Shown: positions 34,770-43,074, counted from the stretch's first letter. The stretch: 64,000 nt of DNA from Pseudomonas sp. CM27 (GCF_013179515.1 NZ_JABMCN010000001.1:17433-81432), one strand, 5' to 3'. Translations and numbers: made by a program. The notes: generated by a model from the letters alone, not told the origin.

Positions 34770-34894
34770 CGCCTGCACCTTGGCCGTGCTGCTCGATTCT
34801 TTGTCGTGTAACCGCGCTTTACACATCCTCCCATGTTGCAAAAATCACCGAGACCGTATAACTGTATGCATGTACAGTACATGGAGTCTCCGCA

Positions 34895-35146
34895 ATGCCT
34901 TCCCTCGCCTTCACACATTCACCTTCCCATTCATACGAGCGCCTCGGATATCGAATCCAGGGTCTGATTTCTTCCCCTCACGTTCAAAAAAAGCAGTACG
35001 TGGACGTGAAGCCAGCTCCAGAAGAGTCCGACGCTGACTGGGCCCGCCTGCTGGATGCGCTTGAAGAAACGAATGGCATAAAAGTGGGGCGCACTGAGGA
35101 TGGATTGATTCGGATCGCCTGGAGGGAATACGTCGATTTGTCTTGA
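34895..35146 (+). CDS. DUF1654-family protein
   Basis: 83 residues. 'SYERLGYRIQGLISSPHVQK' followed by an acidic linker and 'LLDALEETNGI' fits the DUF1654 family of small proteins common in Pseudomonas genomes and prophages. It has its own terminator. Placed behind the repressor, it may be expressed in the lysogen. The family has no known function. Confidence 0.7.
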   Translation: MPSLAFTHSPSHSYERLGYRIQGLISSPHVQKKQYVDVKPAPEESDADWARLLDALEETNGIKVGRTEDGLIRIAWREYVDLS

Positions 35147-35149
35147 AGC

Positions 35150-35174
35150 AAGCCCGCCGCGAGCGGGCTTTTTA
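35150..35174 (+). terminator. Terminator after the DUF1654 gene
   Basis: AGCCCGC/GCGGGCT stem with a 5-nt loop and a T-run, directly after the stop codon. Confidence 0.8.
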
Positions 35175-35190
35175 TCGCCTACACATAAAA

Positions 35191-35233
35191 ATATGTGTTT
35201 ACCCATAGACAGGAAATATGTGTTCACCTATAT
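35191..35233. promoter_or_regulatory. Distal operator pair with the same motif as the cI/cro operator
   Basis: ATATGTGTTTACCCATAG at 35191-35208 and ATATGTGTTCACCTATAT at 35216-35233 match the 34001 site at 15-16 of 18 positions and are 25 bp apart. They lie about 1.2 kb from the cI/cro region, at the head of the plus-strand early genes, as the lambda left operator does. A promoter for those genes is expected here, but I could not place -35 and -10 boxes with confidence. Confidence 0.7.
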
Positions 35234-35365
35234 TTGCCTCAGCGCCGGACGAAGCCCGGCCAGAACATCCGGCAGCTCCGGCAGCCACCGCTCTTTAAAA
35301 ACCAGCAGATGAGCCACCAGGCGCCGAGTTAAGCCGGCAATTGAGTTCTGGTGGACGTTACGCAT
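35228..35365 (-). CDS. Possible small basic protein (45 aa)
   Basis: An ATG at 35363-35365, preceded by GAGGAAG, opens 45 codons on the minus strand. The product is basic and helical ('LTRRLVAHLLVFKERWLPEL'). It runs into the distal operator pair, so it would be transcribed against the early genes. It may be a chance frame. Confidence 0.3.
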   Translation of the reverse strand: MRNVHQNSIAGLTRRLVAHLLVFKERWLPELPDVLAGLRPALRQI

Positions 35366-35516
35366 CACAGCAAGCTTCCTCGCTCGACATGTCGACCCGC
35401 AGGTTTGCTGAGCAATACCGATTTCACTGGCTGGCCTTGGCAACAGGGCCAGACGGGAAATCAACCAGGAGAAACGCTATGAAGCGTGCTGAATATGAAG
35501 ACCTTGAAGGTACGCA

Positions 35517-35651
35517 ATGGCGGTCCTTATCGGCTTGTTAAGCCAGGGGGGAACTGATCACAGCGCGGCACCAGCCAAGGCTTTCGATATTGCCGAAGCA
35601 TTCCAGCAAGAAAAGTTGAAGCGCATCGGCGAAAAACCGCCTTTTGACTGA
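35517..35651 (+). CDS. Possible small early protein (44 aa)
   Basis: ATG at 35517 opens 44 codons to TGA at 35649-35651; it overlaps a 20-codon frame starting at 35479 that has the better ribosome site (CCAGGAG). The product has a hydrophobic start and a helical charged C-terminus ('AEAFQQEKLKRIGEK'). It is the first plus-strand frame behind the distal operators. Expression is uncertain. Confidence 0.3.
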   Translation: MAVLIGLLSQGGTDHSAAPAKAFDIAEAFQQEKLKRIGEKPPFD

Positions 35652-35718
35652 AGAACAACCAGCGCTACGTCAGCCTGACGATAACTGCCCGGTTCACCTG
35701 GTTCCCCATCACCAGGCT

Positions 35719-35829
35719 GCATCGGTGTGTGATCTGAAACTGAATGGCAGGCCGCCCCGAGTAAATGGGGAACGAATACAGGACCTCGCTGGCCTCGCCT
35801 GAAAGATCCCCCAGATCACACACCAATGC
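35719..35829. repeat. Long inverted repeat, first structured element
   Basis: Arms GCATCGGTGTGTGATCTG (35719-35736) and CAGATCACACACCAATGC (35812-35829) pair at 17 of 18 positions around a 75-nt loop. The loop holds a further CCCC/GGGG dyad and GTTCCCCAT upstream pairs with ATGGGGAAC inside it. No ORF of normal size uses this segment, and a smaller near-palindrome around ACCGGT follows at 35838-35859. Confidence 0.65.
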
Positions 35830-35897
35830 TGGAACTTAAGGTGCATACCGGTGTGCCTTACAGCCCATAACACTCACCACAATCAACCTTAAATCGA

Positions 35898-35970
35898 CTG
35901 CATCGGTCGTGACGTTCGCCCTCCCCTTGGTCCGGGAGGTCGACGGCTGCGAGCGTCACGACCAATGCAG
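35898..35970. repeat. Long inverted repeat, second structured element
   Basis: Arms of 22 nt (35898-35919 and 35949-35970) pair at 20 positions, closed by an inner CCTCCC/GGGAGG hairpin. The outer stem has the same GCATCGGT/ACCAATGC bases, including the same C-A mismatch, as the element at 35719. It ends 20 bp before the LuxR-type gene, so it lies in that gene's leader. Confidence 0.65.
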
Positions 35971-35990
35971 CCACCCCGCAAGAGCAAATC

Positions 35991-36374
35991 ATGGACACGA
36001 TCACCATCGGCGCATGGATCGGCCACCTCGGCCGTGGCCTGGCGCCTCGCGAATTGCAATGCATCCTCGATGTCGCCCAAGGCTTCACCACCAAGGAAAT
36101 TGCCAGGCACTTCGGCATCAGCGAAAGCGGTGTCGAGAAACGCATCGGTGACGCCATGTTGAAGCTGGGTGTTGCCCGGCGGGCTGCGGCCGTGGCCGAA
36201 GCCATGCGCCGCCAGATCATCAGCCCGATCTGCATCGCCCTGGCAGCCCTCATCACCATGCACGCGGTGATCGACGACAGCGACCCAATGCGCCGCGACC
36301 GCCGCGCGCCGGAGCGCCGCACCGCCCAAGTTCGAATCGTTCGCAAGGCCGAAGCCTTGGAACTCCATGCCTGA
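35991..36374 (+). CDS. LuxR-type helix-turn-helix protein with C-terminal membrane segment
   Basis: 127 residues. Residues 17-75 form a GerE/LuxR HTH domain: 'LAPRELQCILDVAQGFTTKE', then 'IARHFGISESGVEKRI'. No receiver or autoinducer domain is present. A hydrophobic segment around residues 78-96 ('ISPICIALAALITMHAV') suggests membrane anchoring, followed by an Arg-rich tail. Orphan HTH proteins of this kind occur in Pseudomonas prophage early regions. Its leader contains the two large hairpins. Confidence 0.75.
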   Translation: MDTITIGAWIGHLGRGLAPRELQCILDVAQGFTTKEIARHFGISESGVEKRIGDAMLKLGVARRAAAVAEAMRRQIISPICIALAALITMHAVIDDSDPMRRDRRAPERRTAQVRIVRKAEALELHA

Positions 36375-36391
36375 CCAACAAGGACCAACCC

Positions 36392-36724
36392 ATGAACGAA
36401 GCCATCCGCAATAGCCGTGTGCAATACGCCCAGGTGCAGCAGCAGGCCGAAGCCGCCGCCGCCCAGTTCCGCAGCAACTCCCGGTTCTTCGTCCAGCAGG
36501 GCGAGAACAACAGCTGGGCCATCGTCGGCTCCGACGACAACCGTCTGTACGGCCAGCGCCGCCGCTACTTCGATGCGGTGACCTACGCCGAAAGCCTAGA
36601 GCGCGCGGTGAACGCAAAGTCGGTACCGGTGCTGAAGGTCAGCCCGCCTGACGACGCCCGCACCCGAAGGGCCTCGCTGTGGGCCCTGGTGCTGATCGTC
36701 ATGGCCGGAGCGTTCTCGTCATGA
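36392..36724 (+). CDS. Hypothetical phage protein with C-terminal membrane segment
   Basis: 110 residues, 17 bp after the LuxR-type gene. A Gln/Ala-rich helix (residues 10-30) is followed by a small beta-rich part ('[20 protein letters not shown]') and a C-terminal hydrophobic stretch '[15 protein letters not shown]'. The stop overlaps the SSB start (ATGA). Unknown function. Confidence 0.55.
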   Translation: MNEAIRNSRVQYAQVQQQAEAAAAQFRSNSRFFVQQGENNSWAIVGSDDNRLYGQRRRYFDAVTYAESLERAVNAKSVPVLKVSPPDDARTRRASLWALVLIVMAGAFSS

Positions 36725-37218
36725 GCCGCGGGGTGAACAAGGTCATCCTGGTCGGCACCTGCGGCCAGGACCCGGAAGTACGCTACCTGCCCAACGGCAA
36801 CGCCGTCACCAACGTCAGCCTGGCCACCAGCGAGCAGTGGACGGACAAGCGCTCGGGCGAGAAGGTCGAGCGCACCGAGTGGCACCGGGTGTCGCTGTTC
36901 GGGAAGGTCGCAGAAATCGCCGGCGAGTACCTGCGCAAGGGCGCCCAGTGCTACATCGAGGGAAAGCTGCAGACCCGCGAGTGGGAGAAGGACGGCATCA
37001 AGCGCTACACCACGGAAATCGTGGTCGACATCAACGGCACGATGCAGCTGCTGGGCAGTCGGCCGCAGGGCCAGCAGCCCGGGCAAGTGCCAGATCGGCA
37101 GCCGCAACAACAGCGCCCGACGCGCCAGCAGCCGAGCCAACAGGCCGCGCCGCCCGATCACGACAGCTTCGACGACGACATACCGTTCGCGCCCCTCCAC
37201 CACCTGGCCGGTGCGTAG
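36721..37218 (+). CDS. ssb: Single-stranded DNA-binding protein
   Basis: 165 residues from the ATG that overlaps the preceding stop. The OB fold begins '[20 protein letters not shown]' and continues '[20 protein letters not shown]'. A Gln/Pro-rich linker leads to the acidic end '[11 protein letters not shown]', so the partner-binding DDDIPF tip is followed by eight extra residues. It coats single-stranded DNA in phage replication and recombination. Confidence 0.93.
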   Translation: MSRGVNKVILVGTCGQDPEVRYLPNGNAVTNVSLATSEQWTDKRSGEKVERTEWHRVSLFGKVAEIAGEYLRKGAQCYIEGKLQTREWEKDGIKRYTTEIVVDINGTMQLLGSRPQGQQPGQVPDRQPQQQRPTRQQPSQQAAPPDHDSFDDDIPFAPLHHLAGA

Positions 37219-37220
37219 CC

Positions 37221-37382
37221 ATGAAGCGCCGGCAGCGTGTTCACCCACCCGCGTACTACCTTGGCCGTGCCTGCCGCGACAACAGCCAGTCACGCGATGC
37301 CCAGCCATACGACTGGCTCACGGTGAACCGCGGCTGGTGGCTTGCCGGCTGGCATGACCGAGGCATGGAGCTTTCCGCTTGA
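37221..37382 (+). CDS. RMF-like (ribosome modulation factor-type) small protein
   Basis: 53 residues, starting 2 bp after the SSB stop codon. The pattern 'YYLGRACRDNSQ' then 'PYDWLTVNRGWWLAGWHDG'-like (here ending WHDRGMEL) matches the RMF family, whose members have G-x-x-A-x, a P-Y pair and a W-x-x-GW ending. Cellular RMF dimerises 70S ribosomes in stationary phase. A phage copy might bind ribosomes or be a related regulator. Confidence 0.7.
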   Translation: MKRRQRVHPPAYYLGRACRDNSQSRDAQPYDWLTVNRGWWLAGWHDRGMELSA

Positions 37383-37463
37383 AACGCATCACCGCGCGCG
37401 TCCGGCACGGCCGGCGCCAGCAGCACATCAATTTGCCGCCCAGCGGCTTGGGAGGTATCGGCC

Positions 37464-37823
37464 ATGACCGAGGAGAGAACAGCATCTGCGCGGCACTCTG
37501 CCGACTACCGCGACCGGGAGAAGAAGAAGGCCGAGAAGCTGGGAATCGAGAAGGTGTTCTTCAACATGCCTGCCGGAATCAAGGCTGCCATGGCCGTCGA
37601 GATTGAGCACCACGGCTATGACCAGGTGCAGGAGCTCTGGCAGGATCTGGCCTTGTCGTGGATAGCGCAGGATCCTGAAGAGCGGGCGCGTCGCCTTGAA
37701 CGACCTGACGCGCCAGCTTTTTACATCTCGCCAAAACTAGCGCGCCAGTTTCAAGATGCCAGCATTGCCGAGCTGAGGCGAGATCCAGGTGACGAGATTC
37801 AGCGCCCCGAATCAGAAGTCTGA
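37464..37823 (+). CDS. Hypothetical phage protein
   Basis: 119 residues, strongly charged at the start ('DYRDREKKKAEKLGIEKVFF'), helical, without membrane segments. The first half resembles short DNA-binding or regulatory phage proteins, but I cannot name it. A frame starting at 37379 overlaps its first part; that one lacks support. Confidence 0.55.
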   Translation: MTEERTASARHSADYRDREKKKAEKLGIEKVFFNMPAGIKAAMAVEIEHHGYDQVQELWQDLALSWIAQDPEERARRLERPDAPAFYISPKLARQFQDASIAELRRDPGDEIQRPESEV

Positions 37824-38015
37824 AGGTTTATTTTCGGAGCAATACTCTTGCCACCTAACCGAAGCAGTGCAGGCTGCATTCTGCAAATCCCAGTACTTCT
37901 TGCGCTCACCCTCGCCATCCAGTTTAGGGTGCTCTTTTAAAAAGTCCTTTGCCGCTTTGTGCTTTGCCGAGAAGTCTTCCGACAGTTCAGAGATCCGATC
38001 CCAATATTCTGACAT
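37812..38015 (-). CDS. Small minus-strand gene in the early region
   Basis: 67 residues from the ATG preceded by AAGGAAGAG. The product is helical and charged ('YWDRISELSEDFSAKHKAAK'). It faces against all its neighbours and overlaps the previous gene's end by 12 bp, so it must have its own promoter, as moron genes do. Unknown function. Confidence 0.5.
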   Translation of the reverse strand: MSEYWDRISELSEDFSAKHKAAKDFLKEHPKLDGEGERKKYWDLQNAACTASVRWQEYCSENKPSDF

Positions 38016-38128
38016 TTGCTCTTCCTTAACCCGGCCCAATGCCGGTCATCCGTAATACCCCATCCCAAACCAAATTGCCACCATGCCGCATCCGGCCACG
38101 GAGGGCGGCGCATGCATGGAGAAGAACA

Positions 38129-39241
38129 ATGCCACAGCTCAACCGCAGCGCCAGCATCATTTTCGGTGATGCCAAGATCATAATCCGCGAGCCACACCCC
38201 GGGCGTCAGTCGTGGAACCAGGAGAAAGCCTGGGAGCGCGAGTACCGTAACCAGGTGCTGAAGCGCATCGTGCAGACTCTCAATCGCATGGGCTGGACAT
38301 GCGCCATGCCTGAACTGCGCGAGCGCGACAAGCATGACCAGTACGGCATCGCTGAAAACTTCCGCCGCAACGAACGTCTTTGCAGCAAGGGTGACCTCAA
38401 GGCCAACCTGAAGCTGTCCGGCGCGACGATCACCTTTGAGATGTTCCAGAATGTGAACGCGCCAGATCGCCCTGATCATGATGGCCGGTACCAGAGCGAC
38501 AAAGAGAAGCACATGCCCTACCTCATGCGCCTGGAGATGGAGCGCACCCGCCGACGGATCCGTACCTACCTCTGCAACATCTTCAGCGGCTACTACTTCG
38601 ACACAGAGGCGACGAGGAAATTTGGGAACCAGAAATTAGGGCCAGGCCACCTCACGGCGCTCGCGCGGATTCAGCTGCACTACGAGCAGTCTTGGCACTT
38701 CAAAGGCGAGAACTGGGAGAAGTACAAGACCGGCGCTGGCATGACGTACAACCTCGACTCAGCTGAGGGCGTGAATCTTGAGCACGGTCAAACCGTATGG
38801 TTTACAGACCGTAAAGGCCGCTGGCAGCGGGGCCTGGCTCTCTACAACATCAACAATATGTGGTGGGTGATCACGGGGCCGTACAGCTATACCAACCTCT
38901 GCTGCAGCGAACTTCATACAATTCCGCCTGAGCTGCCAAAGATCAAAGCGAACCTAGCTCGGCGGCGCAAGCGCCTTGAGTCTCTTATGTCCCAGGCCGC
39001 GGCCAAGATGGACTTCAAGCGCGCTGAAGTGCTGAAGAACATACTGATCCCACCTCAGGAATCGCTCTACATGATCTGGACAGATCGACACGGTGGAGCC
39101 TACTTCGGGCCTAGCTACAGCGGCTACACCTGCGACACGACCCAAGCTGGCAAGTACACCCGCGCCGAGTTGAAGCCTTACCTGGGCGATGCCGACGAGA
39201 AAGACCACCTCCGCGCCGTTCCAATTCGCGCTGCCGCCTGA
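38129..39241 (+). CDS. Phage protein with a UVR-type motif
   Basis: 370 residues from the ATG preceded by GGAGAAG. The N-terminal 100 residues are basic. Around residues 284-306 is 'RLESLMSQAAAKMDFKRAEV', which fits the UVR motif (L-x-x-x-M-x-x-A-x-x-x-x-DF-x-x-A) of UvrB, UvrC and McsA that mediates protein contacts. The rest has many Trp and Tyr residues and no known fold that I recognise. It might link to repair or protease adaptor systems. Confidence 0.6.
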   Translation: MPQLNRSASIIFGDAKIIIREPHPGRQSWNQEKAWEREYRNQVLKRIVQTLNRMGWTCAMPELRERDKHDQYGIAENFRRNERLCSKGDLKANLKLSGATITFEMFQNVNAPDRPDHDGRYQSDKEKHMPYLMRLEMERTRRRIRTYLCNIFSGYYFDTEATRKFGNQKLGPGHLTALARIQLHYEQSWHFKGENWEKYKTGAGMTYNLDSAEGVNLEHGQTVWFTDRKGRWQRGLALYNINNMWWVITGPYSYTNLCCSELHTIPPELPKIKANLARRRKRLESLMSQAAAKMDFKRAEVLKNILIPPQESLYMIWTDRHGGAYFGPSYSGYTCDTTQAGKYTRAELKPYLGDADEKDHLRAVPIRAAA

Positions 39242-39267
39242 CCCTCCCGCGCTGCCCGCCAGCGCCT

Positions 39268-39486
39268 TCAATCAGACCGATCATCAGCACCAACAGTCTC
39301 GCTAGCGATTATCGCTGTGAAGCTCCCGGTAAAGCTGTGGCGCAGCTCCTTCGGCATCTCATACGAGAAATGTACGAGCCAGGAGCCATCTCCAAGCTGG
39401 AGAGACTCCGTGCGGTACCGCTCCACTTGCGACTCATCGATACCGACTTTGACCGCAACTTGTCCGTTCGTTGGCTCGCTATCCAT
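39268..39486 (-). CDS. Small minus-strand gene
   Basis: 72 residues from the ATG at 39484-39486, facing against the early genes in the gap before the methyltransferase. 'GQVAVKVGIDESQVERYRTE' and 'SWLVHFSYEMPKELRHSFTG' suggest a compact beta-rich protein. I do not recognise it. The intervening 39487-39599 holds the two divergent leaders. Confidence 0.5.
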   Translation of the reverse strand: MDSEPTNGQVAVKVGIDESQVERYRTESLQLGDGSWLVHFSYEMPKELRHSFTGSFTAIIASETVGADDRSD

Positions 39487-39599
39487 TAGCTGCACTCTCA
39501 GTAGCCCTGGCAGTGACTCATAGTGATAGCACAAGGACACTATAAAGACCAATTCACGCCTCCCCGGCGAGGGCGGCGCCTGCCTGCAAGGACCACAAA

Positions 39600-41384
39600 A
39601 TGACGTGTATGACCTCCCTCGCCCTGCCCTTCGAAAAGGAGCTGGTTGTCGATCTATTCGCCGGCGGCGGCGGCGCCAGCAGCGGAATCGCCGAGGCGTA
39701 CCGCGAACCGGATGTGGCGGTAAATCACAACCCAATCGCCTTGGCCGTGCACCGCGCCAATCACCCGCAGACCGAGCACTACGTGGCGGATGTGTTCGAG
39801 GTCGACCCAGTCCTGGCTACCAAGGGCCAGCCGGTCGGCATCCTGTGGGCCTCGCCAGACTGCCGGCATCACAGCAAGGCAAAAGGAGGGAAGCCGCGCG
39901 ACCGCAAGATTCGCGGCCTAGCATGGGTAATCATCCGCTGGGCATACCAAACGCGCCCACGCCTGATCTTCCTCGAAAACGTGGAGGAGTTCGCCGACTG
40001 GGGGCCGCTCGACGATGAGGGCAAGCCGGTCAAAGCCGAAAAGGGCCGCACATTCAAGGCCTTCGTGAACGTGCTGGGCAACGGCATCCCAGAAGACCAC
40101 CCAGACCTTCCCGAAATCCTGGCCGAGATCGGCGACCACGTTCCCAAGGAAGCGCTGGTGCGCGGCCTGCGCTACAACTTCGAGCACCAGGTGCGCGTCG
40201 CGGCCGACCAGGGCGCGCCAACGATCCGCAAGCGCCTGTACGGCATTGCCCGGCGCGATGGAAAGCCGATCGTCTGGCCGGCGCCGACGCACCACAAGAA
40301 CCCAGGCAAGGGTCAGAAAGCCTGGCGGTCTGCCGCCGAGTGCATCGACTGGGAGCTGCAGGGGCGCACGATCTTCCGCGACGATGCCTTGGTGGAGAAC
40401 ACCATGAACCGGATTGCCAAAGGGCTGTGGCGTCACACCTTGGCCAGCAACGATCCGTTCATTGTCCCAATGCGCGGCACTTCGAAGGCGCACACCAGCA
40501 CCCATAGCGTTGCCGATCCGGTATCGACAATCAGTGGTGGCGGCACCCATCACGCGCTGGTGCAGCCAACAATGGCTTTGGCCGGCTGCCTGACAGAGCA
40601 CGCCAATGGATCAACACAGCGCACCTTCGACGCCGAGGAGCCGCTTCGGACGCAAGTGGCCCAGGTCAAGGGCGGACATTTCGCGCTGATCACCGCCAAC
40701 TTGGTCACCTTGCGCAGCGGTTGTGTCAGCGCCCCAATGGCCAACCCTGTCGGATGCATCACTCAGAGCGGCGGACACCACGCCATAGCGTCAGCCCACC
40801 TCGAGCAGGCGAATGGCGGGTTTTACAAAGGCGATGGCCGAAGTGCGGTCGACCCTTTCTCGACGATCTTGGGCAAGGGCTCCAATCAGAGGCTGGTGAC
40901 GGCCTATCTGGTCAAGTACTACGGTGCCGAGAAAGATGGCATCTCCATGCGGGAGCCGATGCACACCATCCCGTCGAAAGATCGCATGGCCGTCGTTCAG
41001 GTCGTGCAGTTGCAAACCCACACCCTGACGGACGAGGAGCTGGCCGGCGCCCGCAAGTGCGCTGAGTTCATGCGCAAATACCTCCCTCAGCACTTCACTG
41101 AACAGGCCGACGTGGTGATGGTTGGCGACTACGTGATGATCGACATCACGCTTCGCATGCTCAAGCCGCACGAGCTGAAACGCGCCCAAGGCTTCCGGGC
41201 TGACTACATCATCGACCGCGGCCTTTTCCTCGATGAGAAAGCTGGCCAGCTGTATTGGGATGCGATCTCCGGCGCCAATCAGGTAAAGCTGCTGGGCAAC
41301 AGCGTCTGCAAGGACGAAGCCCGGGCCCTTGTCGCGGCGAACGCATCCGACCTCATCGAACTTTATCAGCGCCTGGCGGCCTGA
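39600..41384 (+). CDS. C5-cytosine DNA methyltransferase
   Basis: 594 residues. Motif I 'VDLFAGGGGASSG' near residue 18, motif IV with catalytic Cys 'ASPDCRHHSKAKGG' near residue 83, motif VI 'FLENVEEF' near residue 124, motif VIII 'RKRLYGIARR' near residue 208, and motif X 'LLGNSV' near residue 564 are all present. The large target-recognition part spans about 225-500. No restriction partner is next to it, so it is probably an orphan phage methylase that protects phage DNA. Confidence 0.92.
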   Translation: MTCMTSLALPFEKELVVDLFAGGGGASSGIAEAYREPDVAVNHNPIALAVHRANHPQTEHYVADVFEVDPVLATKGQPVGILWASPDCRHHSKAKGGKPRDRKIRGLAWVIIRWAYQTRPRLIFLENVEEFADWGPLDDEGKPVKAEKGRTFKAFVNVLGNGIPEDHPDLPEILAEIGDHVPKEALVRGLRYNFEHQVRVAADQGAPTIRKRLYGIARRDGKPIVWPAPTHHKNPGKGQKAWRSAAECIDWELQGRTIFRDDALVENTMNRIAKGLWRHTLASNDPFIVPMRGTSKAHTSTHSVADPVSTISGGGTHHALVQPTMALAGCLTEHANGSTQRTFDAEEPLRTQVAQVKGGHFALITANLVTLRSGCVSAPMANPVGCITQSGGHHAIASAHLEQANGGFYKGDGRSAVDPFSTILGKGSNQRLVTAYLVKYYGAEKDGISMREPMHTIPSKDRMAVVQVVQLQTHTLTDEELAGARKCAEFMRKYLPQHFTEQADVVMVGDYVMIDITLRMLKPHELKRAQGFRADYIIDRGLFLDEKAGQLYWDAISGANQVKLLGNSVCKDEARALVAANASDLIELYQRLAA

Positions 41385-41405
41385 CGTCGCCAGAAGGAGA
41401 CACCC

Positions 41406-42050
41406 ATGCCCACAGAAAACCGATCCAGCAACACAGAGATGGTCAGCGTGCCGCGCGAACTGGCCGAACGCATCCAACTGCGCCTTGATCACGCGGCGTC
41501 GGCGTTCAAGGTTGCAAAGCCTGAGCGCGACCAGTTCCGCACCCTGTTGGCCAAGCCGGCCCCGCAGCCCCACGCCGAGCCGATAGCGTGGATGGTTGGT
41601 ACTGCCATCTGGTGGACCAAAGAAGAGGCGGAAAGGGATTCGGCGGCGACTGGGCTGCCGATTGTTGGTCTTGGCCCGATGATCGACCCGGCCGTGGCTG
41701 AGCGGCTGAGCAAGGCCACCGCTTTCGTGCAGCGGATGGTTGAATGCGCGGGCGCCCAGCAGAGCGTGGCCACAGGCTATGTCCGCGACATTCTCGATGT
41801 GCTCAAGGGCAGCGCAGCACCGAGCGCGCCCGTTGAGCTGCAGCGAATGAGCTTCGAATACGTGCATGCAGATGGCGAGCGCCGCACCGTCGCCTTATCT
41901 CGGGAAGAGGTGGCCGGCTACATGGACGAGTTCTTGTTCGAGAAACTGACCGAAGAAATTTGCCAATGCGAGCCGATCGGCGAGACCAACGTCGTGGACT
42001 GCCGCTGCGACGAAGTCGCCGTACAGTTCAGCCTGGTCACGCCGACCTGA
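41406..42050 (+). CDS. Hypothetical phage protein
   Basis: 214 residues, 21 bp after the methyltransferase, with an AGAAGGAG ribosome site. The N-terminal 60 residues ('VSVPRELAERIQLRLDHAAS') recur in Pseudomonas phage early proteins of varied length. The C-terminus has a Cys cluster ('ICQCEPIGETNVVDCRCDE') that could bind metal. Function unknown. Confidence 0.55.
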   Translation: MPTENRSSNTEMVSVPRELAERIQLRLDHAASAFKVAKPERDQFRTLLAKPAPQPHAEPIAWMVGTAIWWTKEEAERDSAATGLPIVGLGPMIDPAVAERLSKATAFVQRMVECAGAQQSVATGYVRDILDVLKGSAAPSAPVELQRMSFEYVHADGERRTVALSREEVAGYMDEFLFEKLTEEICQCEPIGETNVVDCRCDEVAVQFSLVTPT

Positions 42051-42096
42051 CGACAAGGGCACATTTGTACTCCATGCAGCTGTAACCCCTCTCCCT

Positions 42097-42399
42097 CTAT
42101 TTCGAGCAGGCTACAAGCTTCTCCGTTTTAGCCAGGCCCTCGGTGGCGATTCGGCGAGCGCGCCCCACACCCCAAGCCAATGCCCTGGTCATCGATTCGC
42201 CTGGGCGGGAGTCGAAGGCCTCCTCGTGGAGCGCAGCGCCAGCCGGCGCATAGACGCCGATAAACATCTGCGTGCTGCCCGTCCGCGACAGCCTCACCTG
42301 AACATCGATAAACGTCCCGTCATCGAGAGTTTCGTCATGTTCCCGATGGTGGAGTGTGGGATCCGCCCACTGCCAATAAACGTTTCCGCGAATTCGCAT
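42097..42399 (-). CDS. Small minus-strand gene
   Basis: 100 residues from the ATG preceded by TAGGAGGC, a strong ribosome site. The product begins 'MRIRGNVYWQWADPTLHH' and is soluble-looking; its C-terminal 45 residues ('GESMTRALAWGVGRARRI') are helical. It is the third opposing gene in the early region and lies between two plus-strand transcripts. No recognised family. Confidence 0.5.
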   Translation of the reverse strand: MRIRGNVYWQWADPTLHHREHDETLDDGTFIDVQVRLSRTGSTQMFIGVYAPAGAALHEEAFDSRPGESMTRALAWGVGRARRIATEGLAKTEKLVACSK

Positions 42400-42558
42400 G
42401 CCGCCTCCTACGACTGACGTCTTTTGTGTATGGCCAAAGACCACCATAGCGAAGCGGTGCAGCTGCACAACCGGAATAGGCCGAACTGTGAACTGAATCG
42501 GACCACCGGCTGAAAAACCTCCACACATTCAATAATTTGTACAACTTATTGCCGCGAT

Positions 42559-43074
42559 ATGGCGGCCAAGGACGACGTCATGCCTGAAGAAAGCCAACTG
42601 CACCCCGACCTCGCGCGCATCTACGACATTTTTGGGCTGCATCACTCGCATCCGGTCAGTGTTCTAGAGGTCAACGTCCGGAACACAAAGCGCTTCTCTG
42701 ACCTTCTTCAAGCGGTCGAGAGTGAGTTTCTGATGATGCCTGGCACCCCTTCGGACGAGCCCGAAGATGAAGGTTGCCCGGTGGATGATGAATGCCTGGT
42801 GAATCGGTGGGGCTCAACCCAAGAAGAGTACATCGAGCAGTTTCGGGCTGCGCTCCAGCACCTGAATGGGAAGAGCCGCACCATCACGCTTTCCGGCTGC
42901 GAGTTCACCGAAGACGATTTGCTCCGCACTGCGGTGCGAATGGTGAGAGGCACCACCAGGATGAAGCAGCCGCGGTGGGTCCTGATGAAGGACTCCTTCT
43001 GCTGCGGATCAGGCGTTGCGCACGCGCTGTGCCGGCGTTTCGGCTTCGATCCGGACGAGGACCTGCGCAAATGA
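42559..43074 (+). CDS. Hypothetical phage protein
   Basis: 171 residues (or 164 from the ATG at codon 8). It is acidic in the middle ('DEPEDEGCPVDDECLV') and ends with 'RWVLMKDSFCCGSGVAHALC', a Cys-rich stretch. The stop overlaps the HNH gene start. Function not recognised. Confidence 0.55.
   Translation: MAAKDDVMPEESQLHPDLARIYDIFGLHHSHPVSVLEVNVRNTKRFSDLLQAVESEFLMMPGTPSDEPEDEGCPVDDECLVNRWGSTQEEYIEQFRAALQHLNGKSRTITLSGCEFTEDDLLRTAVRMVRGTTRMKQPRWVLMKDSFCCGSGVAHALCRRFGFDPDEDLRK

Noticed and set aside
37379..37606. Frame starting at the end of the RMF-like gene
   Set aside because: It overlaps the better supported gene at 37464 for most of its length and becomes Gly/Arg/Glu-rich without structure; only its first 30 codons could be real.
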